Source: Mycobacterium sp. ITM-2016-00318 (GTDB lineage: Bacteria; Actinomycetota; Actinomycetes; Mycobacteriales; Mycobacteriaceae). From it: a stretch of 64,000 bases of DNA. The position numbers and the translations under genes are program-made. Below the pieces are notes generated by a model. That model was not told where the DNA came from. It saw only the letters and a list, made by a program, of their open reading frames with translations, and did not search any database. The DNA is taken from the NCBI RefSeq assembly GCF_002968285.2, contig NZ_CP134400.1, positions 2,666,001-2,730,000 on the forward strand, in the 5' to 3' direction. This document shows, one piece after another, positions 8,628 through 18,000 of the stretch. Every line of letters starts with the position of its first letter. Position 1 is the first letter of the stretch.

Positions 8628-10412
8628 ATGACCGCACCTGCGCATGCCGTCGTTTCCCGGCTCTCAGCCGATTTCGCCGCAATGTCCGAGCAATTCGCCA
8701 AGGTGTCTGCCGATCTGAATGAGCTGGATCGCGTACTGGCGCAACGCCCCTTCACGCCGCTGCCCGCACCGCAGCCTGCCGCCCCTTATCCACCGCCGCA
8801 CCCGCAGTCGTACATTCCGCCGGCCGCGGTGTACGTCCCACCGCCCCCGCCGCCGCGGGCACCCAGGCCGCCGCGTGACGCCAGCTGGATCGGCAAGGTG
8901 CTGGCCGTCGCCGGGGTGGCCGTGACGCTTGTCGGCGTCGTCCTGCTGCTGGTGCTCGCGGCGCAGGTCGGCATCCTGCGACCCGAAATCCGGGTGGGTG
9001 CAGGAGCTTTGCTCGCCGGCGCGCTCGTCGTCGTCGCGGCCCGCCTGAACGGCCGTCCTGGCGGACGGGTCGGCGCTATCGCGCTGGCAGCCACAGGCAT
9101 CTCCGCGGCCTACATGGACGTCATCGCCGTCACGACCATCTACCACTGGGTGCCCGCATCCGTCGGCCTGGTGATCGCCGCCCTGATCGGCGGCGGCGGC
9201 CTCACGCTGGCGCGCCGTTGGGACTCTCAGCACCTTGGCCTTCTCGTGCTCGTCCCGCTGATCGTGCTCGCCCCGATCGTGAGCGACGGCATCACGATGC
9301 TGCTGATCGCTTTCATGCTCGCCATCTCGGCGGCATCGCTGCTCGTCCAGCTCGGCAAGGACTGGATCTGGCTGCACGGCGCACGCATCGCCGCTCCGAC
9401 CTTGCCCTTGCTGGTCGCGTTGATCGCGGCCCGCATCGGCGACGGCAACGACGCCTGGCTGGCGGGTGGATGCGCGATCGCGGCCACGCTCGCTGTCGTC
9501 GGCGCGCTGCTCTTGCTGCCGTCGACCCACAACCGGATCCCGATGGCGCTGCTGACCGTCGTCGGCGTCTTCCCGGTGCTCTGCACATCGAACGCGCTGG
9601 CACCGGCCGTGGCTGCGTTGATGGCCGCCGGATTGGCTGCGGCGCTGCTCGCGATCGTGCTCGTCGGCGAGCGGCTGCCTGGAGTCACGGCGAGCGTCCG
9701 TCACATCTGGTCGGCCGCCTCGGCGGTGTCTGTGCTGATCGCGGTGACGGTCGCCTTCGACGGTGAGATCGCTGCGCCGGTGCTGCTGGCGCTGGCCGTG
9801 GTGGTCGCCGTCGCGGGCCGTCGCGACAACACCGCGCGGTTCGTGGCCCTGGGTTTCGGCCTCATCGGCGGGCTGCTCTATCTCAGCTACGCGCCACCGA
9901 CATCACTGGTCCGTGCCACGCCGTTGTCGACACCGGATTCGGTCGCCATCCTGGCGTCGAGCACCTTGTTGATCGCGGCGGTAGTGGCCATCATCTGGTC
10001 CTCGATCGGGAGGAGCGTACTCGCCCCGGATGCGGTCCGCGTCCTGATGGCGTGCCTGGCGATGGCTGTCGTGTACTCGGTGACAACGTTCACCGTCACC
10101 GCGGGCGTGCTGGCAGGCGGCGAAAGCGGTGGCTTCTTCGCCGGCCACATGGCCGCCACGATCTGCTGGATCGCAATGGCCGCCACACTCTTCGTGTACG
10201 CCGCGAGGCGCGCCCGCGATGACCGGTCCCTGCCGATCGCCGGCGGGCTGGCGCTCGTCGCGGGCTCGATGGCCAAGCTGTTCCTGTTCGATCTGGGCAC
10301 GCTCGACGGCATGTTCAGGGTCGCGGTATTCATCGTCGTGGGTCTGGTTCTGCTCGGCATGGGGGCCGGGTACGCCAGGCTGCTCGCACAGCAGGATCAG
10401 CAGGACGTGTGA
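8628..10412 (+). CDS. DUF2339 multi-pass membrane protein
   Basis: About 594 residues. A short coiled-coil-like N-terminus is followed by a Pro-rich linker (residues ~45-85, PPPHPQSYIPPAAVYVPP), then roughly 18 hydrophobic helices covering the rest of the chain. This layout matches DUF2339 membrane proteins, whose function is unknown. The ATG at 8628 is chosen because MTAPAHA begins at a clean position 65 bp after the response-regulator gene; an earlier in-frame ATG at 8601 gives an atypical start. No enzymatic motif is visible. Confidence 0.8.
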   Translation: MTAPAHAVVSRLSADFAAMSEQFAKVSADLNELDRVLAQRPFTPLPAPQPAAPYPPPHPQSYIPPAAVYVPPPPPPRAPRPPRDASWIGKVLAVAGVAVTLVGVVLLLVLAAQVGILRPEIRVGAGALLAGALVVVAARLNGRPGGRVGAIALAATGISAAYMDVIAVTTIYHWVPASVGLVIAALIGGGGLTLARRWDSQHLGLLVLVPLIVLAPIVSDGITMLLIAFMLAISAASLLVQLGKDWIWLHGARIAAPTLPLLVALIAARIGDGNDAWLAGGCAIAATLAVVGALLLLPSTHNRIPMALLTVVGVFPVLCTSNALAPAVAALMAAGLAAALLAIVLVGERLPGVTASVRHIWSAASAVSVLIAVTVAFDGEIAAPVLLALAVVVAVAGRRDNTARFVALGFGLIGGLLYLSYAPPTSLVRATPLSTPDSVAILASSTLLIAAVVAIIWSSIGRSVLAPDAVRVLMACLAMAVVYSVTTFTVTAGVLAGGESGGFFAGHMAATICWIAMAATLFVYAARRARDDRSLPIAGGLALVAGSMAKLFLFDLGTLDGMFRVAVFIVVGLVLLGMGAGYARLLAQQDQQDV

Positions 10413-10467
10413 GGCCACTCACACCATAATTTGGAGTGATTCCAGAATACTGCTCGTTGGACTAGGC

Positions 10468-10953
10468 ATGAGCACACGTCGAACTGAAGCGGAAATTCGG
10501 AACTTCCAGGCATCCACCGAGCTCAGTGGCAACCTGCAGCGCGTCCTGGTGGACCTCATCGAACTCCACCTGCAGGGTAAGCAGGCACACTGGACCGTCG
10601 TCGGGACCAACTTCCGCGACCTACACCTGCAGCTCGACGAACTCGTCGATTTCGCCCGCGAGGCCAGCGACACCATCGCCGAGCGCATGCGCGCACTCGA
10701 CGTCGTCCCCGACGGACGCTCTGACACCGTGACTGCGGGCACGTCTCTGCCGCAGTTTCCGGCTTACGAGCACAGCACCGCCGAGGTCGTCGATCTGATC
10801 ACCGCCCGCGTGTACGCGACGGTTGAAGCCCTGCGCGCGGTGCACGACGAGGTCGACGCGGAGGATCCCAGCACCGCCGACATCCTCCATCAGCTCATCG
10901 ACGGGCTGGAGAAGCTGGCCTGGCTGATCAAGTCCGAGAACCGCAAGGTGTGA
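10468..10953 (+). CDS. Dps-family DNA-binding/ferritin-like protein
   Basis: 161 residues. The ferroxidase motif of Dps is present: KQAHWTVVGTNFRDLHLQLDE split as H-x(6)-F-x(3)-H and the following Asp/Glu. Dps forms dodecamers that oxidise and store iron and shield DNA under starvation or oxidative stress. A short cationic N-terminus (MSTRRTEAE) could contact DNA. The start at 10468 is the first ATG after the DUF2339 stop (55 bp gap); a longer open frame upstream belongs to the DUF2339 gene. Mycobacteria often carry two Dps proteins; which one this is was not decided. Confidence 0.9.
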   Translation: MSTRRTEAEIRNFQASTELSGNLQRVLVDLIELHLQGKQAHWTVVGTNFRDLHLQLDELVDFAREASDTIAERMRALDVVPDGRSDTVTAGTSLPQFPAYEHSTAEVVDLITARVYATVEALRAVHDEVDAEDPSTADILHQLIDGLEKLAWLIKSENRKV

Positions 10954-10997
10954 TCGGGCCCGCGCGTGGATGCCGACGATTTGGGTATTCCACGCGC

Positions 10998-11450
10998 GTG
11001 ACAGTGACGAGAGACATCCACGCCTCGCGAAGGCAGGTGTGGGACGTGATCGCGGATGGATGGACCTACTCGCAGTGGGTGGTCGGTAACAGCCGTATGC
11101 GGGCGGTCGACCCGAACTGGCCTGAGGTGGGCTCGACGATCCGCCACTCGATCGGCGTCTGGCCACTGGTGATCGACGACGAGTCGGTCGTCGAGGAGAG
11201 CGTGCCGCAGGAGAAGCTTGTGCTGCATGCCAAGGGCCAGCTCGGTGGAGCTCGAGTCGTGCTGCGGCTCAGCGACATTCCGGACGGCTGCCGGGTGACG
11301 ATGGAGGAGTATCCGGTCAGCGGGCTGGGCGCGCTTGTGCCACGCAAAGTCGGCGACCTGGCCGCGTGGCCGCGCAACCGGGAGACGGTGTGGCGGCTCG
11401 CGGCGATCGCCGAGCGTCTCAAACCGACTGAGCTGTCGTCGGACGACTGA
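10998..11450 (+). CDS. SRPBCC-superfamily (polyketide cyclase/START-like) protein
   Basis: 150 residues with the SRPBCC pattern: first strand VTVTRDIHASRRQVWDVIADGWTY (split), then WVVGNSRMRAVDPNWPEVGS and a C-terminal long helix (RNRETVWRLAAIAERL). Such proteins bind hydrophobic ligands in a deep cavity; the ligand is unknown here. The GTG at 10998 aligns with the usual family start. It follows the dps gene and its 3' end overlaps the convergent cyclase gene by 32 bp. Confidence 0.82.
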   Translation: MTVTRDIHASRRQVWDVIADGWTYSQWVVGNSRMRAVDPNWPEVGSTIRHSIGVWPLVIDDESVVEESVPQEKLVLHAKGQLGGARVVLRLSDIPDGCRVTMEEYPVSGLGALVPRKVGDLAAWPRNRETVWRLAAIAERLKPTELSSDD

Positions 11451-12729
11451 CCTCTTTCAGCTCCGTATTCAGCGGGCGGTCGCCGGTGCGCCTGCCGACC
11501 AGATACCAGGTGTGCATGGGTCCCTTGCCCTTGATGTCCACGAGGCCGCGCTCCTCGAGCACGTACTCGTGCTTCAGCCGTTCATAAACCGGCTGCGGCA
11601 CCTGTATCCGACCTTCGACGTCGGTCGACTCCATCCGGGACGCGACGTTGACCGCGTCACCCCAGACGTCGTAGAAGAATTTGCGGGCCCCGACGACGCC
11701 GGCCACCACCGGCCCCGCTGCCAGCCCGATGCGCAAAGGCACATCGCGGCCCTGTGGATCCTTCAGGTCGGCGACCGCCTCGGCCATGTCCAGGGCCAGA
11801 CAGGCGATGGCCTGGACATGGTCGTGCCGTGGCTCCGGGACACCGCTGACCACCATGTAGGAGTCACCGCTCGTCTTGATCTTCTCCAGCCCGTGCTTGT
11901 CGACGAGCGCGTCCAGGTCGGTGTAGAGCGTGTCGAGGAACCGGACGAGATCGCTGGGCGTCGTATCGCTGGCCCGCTTGGTGTAGCCCGCGATGTCGGC
12001 GAACAGGATCGAGGCGTCGTCGTATTTGTCGGCGATGATGTTGCGACTCGGGTCTTTGAGCCGGGCGGCGATGGACGCAGGCAGGATGTTGGTCAACAGC
12101 GACTCGGACCGCTGATACTCGGCCTCCATCGCCTTTTCGGCACGGTCGATCTCGCGCATCGCGAACCAGATCGTGGCCATCACCATGACCGCGGACCCGA
12201 CGACAGAGCTGATGAAGCCGACGGTCAGTGTCCACGGCGGCCCGAGACCCCTGTCGTTGGGCACGAACAGCTCGAGGGCGATGGTCCCGGCCATCCCGAA
12301 CGCCACGATCGTCGACGCCAGCACGATGCGCTCGATCCCGAACACGAGCACCACGAGCGTCGCCGAGACAAGGAAGTAGAACTGCAGACCCGACCCGGTG
12401 CCCATCGTGTAGCAGATGAACCCGACCGATGCGTATGCGGATGCGAAGAATGTGAGCGGTGCGATCAGCTCGCCGAACCGGTACAGCAGCGGCATCGCGA
12501 CGAAGATCGCGGCGAAGACCAGGTTGAGCACGCCCACCCACCAGGCAGGGCCGCCGAGCACCAGTTGAAAGATGCCGAACACGGCGCTGATCATCGCGGC
12601 GATCCACGCTGCGATCTTGAGGACTCGGAAGCGACTGGAGACGCTTTCGGCGTAGTGCTGCGTCCGGGCGGGCACCACACTCTTCAGTGCCAGCTCGGGC
12701 ATACAGACCGACCGCGCCCTGCGGGTCAT
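11419..12729 (-). CDS. cya: Membrane class III adenylate cyclase, Rv1625c-like
   Basis: 436 residues. Six transmembrane helices lie in residues ~35-190, followed by a linker and a class III catalytic domain. All key residues are visible: metal-binding Asp in FADIAGYT, substrate Lys and second Asp in EKIKTSGDSYMV, and the YDVWGDAVNVASR segment carrying the specificity Asp, transition-state Asn and Arg. This matches the well-studied M. tuberculosis cyclase Rv1625c, which works as a homodimer making cAMP. The position just before tRNA-Leu/pdtaR in the ancestral order also fits Rv1625c-Rv1626, with the integrated elements now in between. The start at 12729 is the longest reasonable one. Confidence 0.92.
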   Translation of the reverse strand: MTRRARSVCMPELALKSVVPARTQHYAESVSSRFRVLKIAAWIAAMISAVFGIFQLVLGGPAWWVGVLNLVFAAIFVAMPLLYRFGELIAPLTFFASAYASVGFICYTMGTGSGLQFYFLVSATLVVLVFGIERIVLASTIVAFGMAGTIALELFVPNDRGLGPPWTLTVGFISSVVGSAVMVMATIWFAMREIDRAEKAMEAEYQRSESLLTNILPASIAARLKDPSRNIIADKYDDASILFADIAGYTKRASDTTPSDLVRFLDTLYTDLDALVDKHGLEKIKTSGDSYMVVSGVPEPRHDHVQAIACLALDMAEAVADLKDPQGRDVPLRIGLAAGPVVAGVVGARKFFYDVWGDAVNVASRMESTDVEGRIQVPQPVYERLKHEYVLEERGLVDIKGKGPMHTWYLVGRRTGDRPLNTELKEVSRPTTAQSV

Positions 12730-12775
12730 GGCAGAAGCCTACTTCGCGGGGTCGGTCGACAGGCCCGTGATGTCG

Positions 12776-13062
12776 CAGGCGCGCGGCCGATCCTCGGCGG
12801 CCTGCTCTGGCGGCGCGGCACCAATGTCGGCGCGGTGGCGGCGATGGCCGTCGGCACCGTCGTGACCCTCGCAACGATGATCATCGTCGGTGACATCTTC
12901 GCGAACGAGCCGATCTACTTCGGGCTGGCGTCGGGTCTGGTGGTTTTCGTATCAGGCAGTTTGCTGAGTAGGCCGACGGCGAACGATGTGATGGCGGAGT
13001 GGGACCGCAGGAGCAGGGCCGAGAGCGCGGCACCCGCGCCTGTGACGGATGCGACAATATAG
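12776..13062 (+). pseudogene. 3' remnant of a sodium:solute symporter (SSS family)
   Basis: About 95 C-terminal codons of a membrane transporter are preserved. The segment ILGGLLWRRGTNVGAVAAM, a hydrophobic helix (VVTLATMIIVG) and a following helix with FGLASGLVVFVSGSLLSR resemble the last two or three helices of SSS symporters. No start codon or upstream helices exist: the frame runs back into the antisense strand of the cyclase gene. This is a truncated, dead gene left after a deletion. Family assignment is from the pattern only. Confidence 0.6.
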
Positions 13063-13102
13063 GTCCGCGTTGTAATGTCAGTTCCCTGCCGTTGGCTTGA
13101 CC

Positions 13103-13938
13103 GTGGGGGACGAGGGCTTGGACCGGCTGTGGTTTCGAAGCGCGGCAATCTGCTGTGCCTTCGCCTCGTGTGCGCTGGCGGCCGGACCGGGCTTCGCAGG
13201 CGTTGCGGTGGCCCATGCGGATCTCTTCGGAATCGACTTCTTCGGTGACGATGACAAATCCGATCTGCATCACCCGCGGCCGGGTTCGGAGGTCAGCGCG
13301 CAGTCGACACGGCCGCAACCGGGATCGCTGCCGCCGAGGCCCCGACAGCCAGGATCGGCAGCACGCCCGACTACGGCGGAGTCTCCGAGACCGCCGCGAT
13401 GCGCTCGCTGGCGAGCGTTCCTGAAGCCGGGGTGACCGCTACGGGCGGCGGTGGAAGCACGCCGCGAACGAACGCCACAGGAAGGCCTGCGAATCTGCCG
13501 CGGGTGTCCTCGGCTCCGGCGACACGCAGCGTCGTGATCCGCAGGGTTCCCCGGCCGGTATCCGCTGGGCCCGCCGAGGCTGCGCCGGCGCTGCCACGGT
13601 CGCCCGTCGCGGCCTTGGCCGCGCCGCCACCCGAGTTCACGGAACCGGAGGTAAGACCGGCGCCGGCCGGGCCGCCCGCACCGGCGTCGGCCGTACCCGG
13701 GGCGAAAGACCCGCTGGCGCCCGGCGACTCGGGGGCTGCGCGGGTGCCCGAGTCCTACCGGGCCGGATATGCGGAATACCTCCGCTCGGCCGATACCGCC
13801 GACATGCTCGTTGCCGCCCTGCCAGGTGCGGCCGGTATCGCAGGATTCACCCTGGTCGGCGCCTATGCCGGCTATCGCCAGGCCAGGACTCTGCAGAAAG
13901 CGCTTTTGGCCCCGGCGCCGACCCGTATCCTGCTGTGA
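13103..13938 (+). pseudogene. Small exported mycobacterial protein, tandem copy 1, apparently frameshifted
   Basis: Paralogue of the next gene. The N-terminal part (frame starting near 13103) encodes a signal peptide ending AVAHADLFGIDFFG, and a second frame, open only after 13248, encodes the rest: TRSVVIRR, a Pro/Ala-rich linker and the conserved C-terminal block GYAEYLRSADTADML, AALPGAAGIAGFTLVGAY and a RILL end. The first frame ends at 13435 without the C-terminal block. A single missing base between about 13249 and 13300 would join them. Either a decayed copy or a sequencing indel. Function unknown. Confidence 0.6.
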
Positions 13939-14026
13939 GCGCGGCTCCAGGTGTGTGAGTGCGGCGAGCAGTGGGTATTCCCTAACGGCTAATGGCGGGG
14001 TGGGTGTCGAGCGAGGACGACCAAGC

Positions 14027-14758
14027 ATGAATTGTTCGTTGGTGCGCAGTGCAATCGGAACAGCGATGGCGTGTGGGGCGTTCGTGACCGGCCCGATGTG
14101 CGTCGGGGTCGCGGTCTCCCACGCGGACCTGCTGGGTGGCGGCGGTGGCGTCGACGTCCTCGGCGTCGACCTGCTTGGCGGCGACAAGAAGGAGGGCGGC
14201 GCGGCGGGAACGCTGGCGCGCGCGAACGGGGTATCAACGGCACCCAGCACACGCAGCGTCGTCATCCGGTCCAAAGCCGCAGCGCCACAGCAAAGTCCGA
14301 GCATTCAGCCTGTCGTCGCGCCTGCGTCGATGCGCACCGTCGCTGCAGAGACGATGGGTGCGCCACTGCTCGAGACGGTGCCCTCGGCGCCGCCGCCCGC
14401 CGCATCACCGCCGATGCCTGCCGCGGTGCCCGTGTCCGTGATGCCACCGGCCGCTCCAGCCGTCGACGTACCCGCGCCTCAAGCAGCGCCGATCACGACG
14501 ACCAACCAGCCGCGTCCGAGTGCGCGTCTCGGGCGCGCTGACGGCTTCTCGCCGAAGTCGAAACTCCCCAACACATTCCGGGTCGGTTATGCGGAGTATC
14601 TGCGAACCGCGACGACGAGCGACATCCTGGCGGCGGCACTGCCCGGCGCGGCCGGTCTCGCGGGGTTCACGATCCTTGGCGCTTACGCGGGTTATCGCCA
14701 GGCCAAGGCGCTGCAGGAGGCGTTGCTGGCACCGGTGCCGACCAGCATTCTGCTGTAG
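14027..14758 (+). CDS. Small exported mycobacterial protein, tandem copy 2
   Basis: 243 residues. A signal peptide covers residues 1 to ~34 (ends VAVSHADLLG), followed by a Gly/Asp-rich patch, TRSVVIRSK, a long Pro/Ala linker and a conserved C-terminal region: FRVGYAEYLRTATTSDIL, a hydrophobic Gly/Ala-rich helix (LPGAAGLAGFTILGAYAGY) and the terminal TSILL. The C-terminal helix could anchor the protein in a membrane or mediate assembly. It shares the whole layout with copy 1, 90 bp upstream. I do not recognise a named family. The ATG at 14027 has a weak ribosome site (GAGGACG 9 nt upstream). Confidence 0.7.
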   Translation: MNCSLVRSAIGTAMACGAFVTGPMCVGVAVSHADLLGGGGGVDVLGVDLLGGDKKEGGAAGTLARANGVSTAPSTRSVVIRSKAAAPQQSPSIQPVVAPASMRTVAAETMGAPLLETVPSAPPPAASPPMPAAVPVSVMPPAAPAVDVPAPQAAPITTTNQPRPSARLGRADGFSPKSKLPNTFRVGYAEYLRTATTSDILAAALPGAAGLAGFTILGAYAGYRQAKALQEALLAPVPTSILL

Positions 14759-14773
14759 CGGCGCAGGCATACG

Positions 14774-14798
14774 GGTGCCCTCGGTGAGATTGGAACTC
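14774..14798 (-). repeat. Degenerate copy of the tRNA-Leu 3' end (old attachment-site remnant)
   Basis: 25 bp matching the acceptor stem and T-arm of the tRNA-Leu gene at 33496-33572, with one mismatch (14792). It is in the same orientation as the copies at 22092 and 33497 and lies in an otherwise empty 275 bp gap (14759-15033) where nothing else was recognised. Probably the original tRNA 3' end displaced by the first integration. Confidence 0.65.
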
Positions 14799-15033
14799 TC
14801 TTTTTCATGCCTTTCCTAGCCCTAGAAATGGCCTCAGCAGCAGAAACTCCAGTTCACGAGAGTACCTGTTTGAGGCAGCCGCGTGGTGAATCGAGGCCGC
14901 CGTAGGTTCGCCAGCCTTCGACCGGTTGAAGATTCGCCCCGCCCCCGAGGCACGGCGTGGCCCGCTACCCGCGGGCCGCATCGCAGCGGCGATATCGCAC
15001 ATGTTGGCCGCCCAGCGGTGACACGATATTGAC

Positions 15034-18000
15034 GTGAGCGATGCTCATGACGGCACTGAGGCAATAATTCACGGCGACCACATGACCGCCACCGGCTTGA
15101 CGTGCGGGTCGTGCGGGGCTGAACTGCGGTCCGCCGACAAGTTCTGCCACGAGTGCGCCGCTTCAGTAGTCGCTGCCCCGACACCCGCGGAGTACAAGCA
15201 AGTCACCGTGCTGTTCGCCGATGTGGTGCGGTCGATGGCTATCGCGGCCGCGCTGGACATGGAGCGGTTGCGCGAGATCGTGACCGATCTGGTGGAGCGC
15301 TCGGCGGCGGTGGTGCGCCGTTACGGCGGGAGTGTGGAGTTCACCGGCGACGGGGTGATGGCGATCTTCGGCGCCCCGGTGGCGTTGGAGGATCACGCTT
15401 TTCGTGCCTGCCTGGCTGCGCTGGCCATCCAGCAGGAGGCGAACCGGTTGGCGGGCGAGGTGGCCCGCCGCGACGGTGTGGCGCTGCGGCTGCGAGTGGG
15501 TCTGAATTCAGGTCGGGTGATCGCCGGGGAGATCGGTTCAGGGTCGTTTGGGTATGGCGCGATCGGTGAGCAGGTCGGAATGGCGCAGCGGATGGAATCG
15601 GTGGCGCCCCCGGGTGGGGTGATGTTGTCGGAGTCGACCGCGCGGCTGGTTGAGCACGCCGTGACGCTGGCTGAACCGGAGTGGGTGCGCATCAAGGGGG
15701 CCGACGAACCGGTGCGCGCACGCCGGCTGGTGGGGATCGGCCCGCGGGAGGGCCTCGTGGGGCGCGCCGAGGCGCCCCTGGTCGGTCGGCGCCAGGAGAT
15801 GGCCGCCCTCGACGCCATCACGGATCAGGCGATCGTTGGCTGCGGTGGTGTCGTGAATGTGGTGGGACCGCCAGGCATCGGCAAGTCCCGGGTGGCGAGG
15901 GAAGCCGCGGCGGCCGCGGCCGGTCGCGGGGTCGAGGTGTTTTGGACCTTCTGTGAATCCCATGCCTGCGAGGTCCCGTTCCATGCGGTGACGCGGCTGC
16001 TGCGGGCGGGCACCGGTGTGGCTGACCTTGACGAGCCAGCCGCCCGGGCCCGGGTCCGGGAACAACTTCGCGATGCCGACCCGCAGGATCTGCTGCTGCT
16101 CGATGATCTGCTGGGCATCGCCGACCCCGATGTGCCGCTGCCCCCGATCGATCCGGATGCGCGGCGGCGGCGGTTGACCGCGCTGATCAATTCGGTCTCC
16201 CTGGCCCGTTCTGATCCGGTCGTCTACGTGATCGAGGATGTGCACTGGATCGATGCGGTCAGCGAGTCGATGTTCGCCGACTTTCTGACTGTGATTCCGG
16301 AGACCCCTTCGGTGGTGTTGGTCACCTACCGCCCCGAGTACCAGGGAGCGCTGACGCGGATGCACGGGGCACAGACGATTTCGCTGGCACCCCTGACGGA
16401 AGATGAGACCACGCGGCTGCTCGATGAGCTGTTGGGAGCCGACTCCTCGGTCACGGCGATCGGGGCGCTGATCGCGGGGCGGGCCGTCGGGAATCCGTTC
16501 TTCGTTGAGGAGATGGTGCGCGAGCTTGCCGAACGCGGGGTGCTGGAGGGTCACCGCGGTGGCTACACATGCCGCACTGACACGGCCGAGGTGAGTGTCC
16601 CCGCCACGCTGCAGGCGGCCATCGCGGCGCGCATCGACCGCCTCGAACCTGGTGCCAAGCAGACGCTCAACGCCGCGGCGGTGATCGGAATGCACTTCAC
16701 CTCGGAGCTGCTCACCGCGCTGGGCATTGATCCTGTGGTGGATGTATTGACCCGCGTCGAGCTGGTCGATCAGGTCCGCTTCACACCATCGGCTGAGTAC
16801 GCTTTCCGCCACCCGCTGATCCGCACGGTCGCCTACGAATCACAGCTCAAGGTCGACCGCGCGCAAATGCACCGCCGCGTGGCTGCCGCGATCGAACAGG
16901 CTGATCCCGCGTCGGCGGACGACAACGCGGCTCTGATTGCCGAGCACGCTGAGGCCGCGGGCGAGGTGGAAGTTGCGTACGGATGGGCCATGCGAGCCGG
17001 GATGTGGTCGACCAACCGCGACGTGACTGCGGCAAGGGTCAGTTGGGAGCGTGCCCGCCGGATCGCCGACTCGTTGCCGATCGACCACCCGAGCAGGCTG
17101 CAGATGCGCATCGCTCCTTGCACCATGCTCTGCGGCAGTAGCTGGCGCGGCGATTATGGGAACATCTCGGACCTGTTCGAGGAGCTGCGCGAGCTATGCA
17201 CACTCGCCGACGATAAGGCGTCGCTGGCCATCGGTATGACCGGGATGCTGGGTGAACACTTCATGCACGCCCGGTTGCGAGAGGCGTCGCGCTGGGCCTC
17301 CGAACAGATGTCGCTGATCGAATCCATCGCGGATCCGATGTTAACGGTTGCACTGTCCGTGGTGGCAAGCGTCGTCAAGTGCGAAACCGGTGAGTTCGCC
17401 GAAGTGCTGCGATGGTCGAACAGGGTCATCGAATTGGCCGACGACGATCCCACCAAAGGCAACCTGTTCATCGGGTCGCCGTTGGCGTGGGCGTTAGCAC
17501 AGCGCGCCTTCGCCCGGTGGGCCCTGGGCCAGCCGGGCTGGCGAGACGACTTCGATCGGGCCGTCGCCACGGCCCAGTCGGCGGACCCGATATCGTATGC
17601 CGCCGTCGTCAATACGCTTTACGGGGCAGCGATTACGTGCGGATTGCTTCTCCCCGACGACGCAGCGGTGGGCGAGATCGATCAGGCTCTGCGGGCCGCG
17701 GAAAGATCAGCCGACGATGTTGCGCTGGGCATCGCGCGAACCGGGCTGGGCGTCGCGCTCCTGCATCGCGCCTCCGCAGCAGACCGCCAGCGCGGACTGG
17801 AGCTGCTAGAGCAGCTCCGTGACATGTGTCTCCATGAGATCTACTACTTGAGCATCTTGCATTTCGGCGAGGTGTATATCGCACGTGAGAGAGCCCGCCG
17901 CGGGGACAGAGCGGGGGCCCTACCGCTCCTGCGGTCCGCCGTCGACGGGATGTTCAATATGGGACATCTCGGGCCCTTCATTCCAGGCACCGGCGTCCTG

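Noticed and set aside
11335..13062. 575-codon plus-strand frame opposite the adenylate cyclase
   Set aside because: Only the final ~95 codons look like protein (SSS stump); the rest mirrors the cyclase gene.
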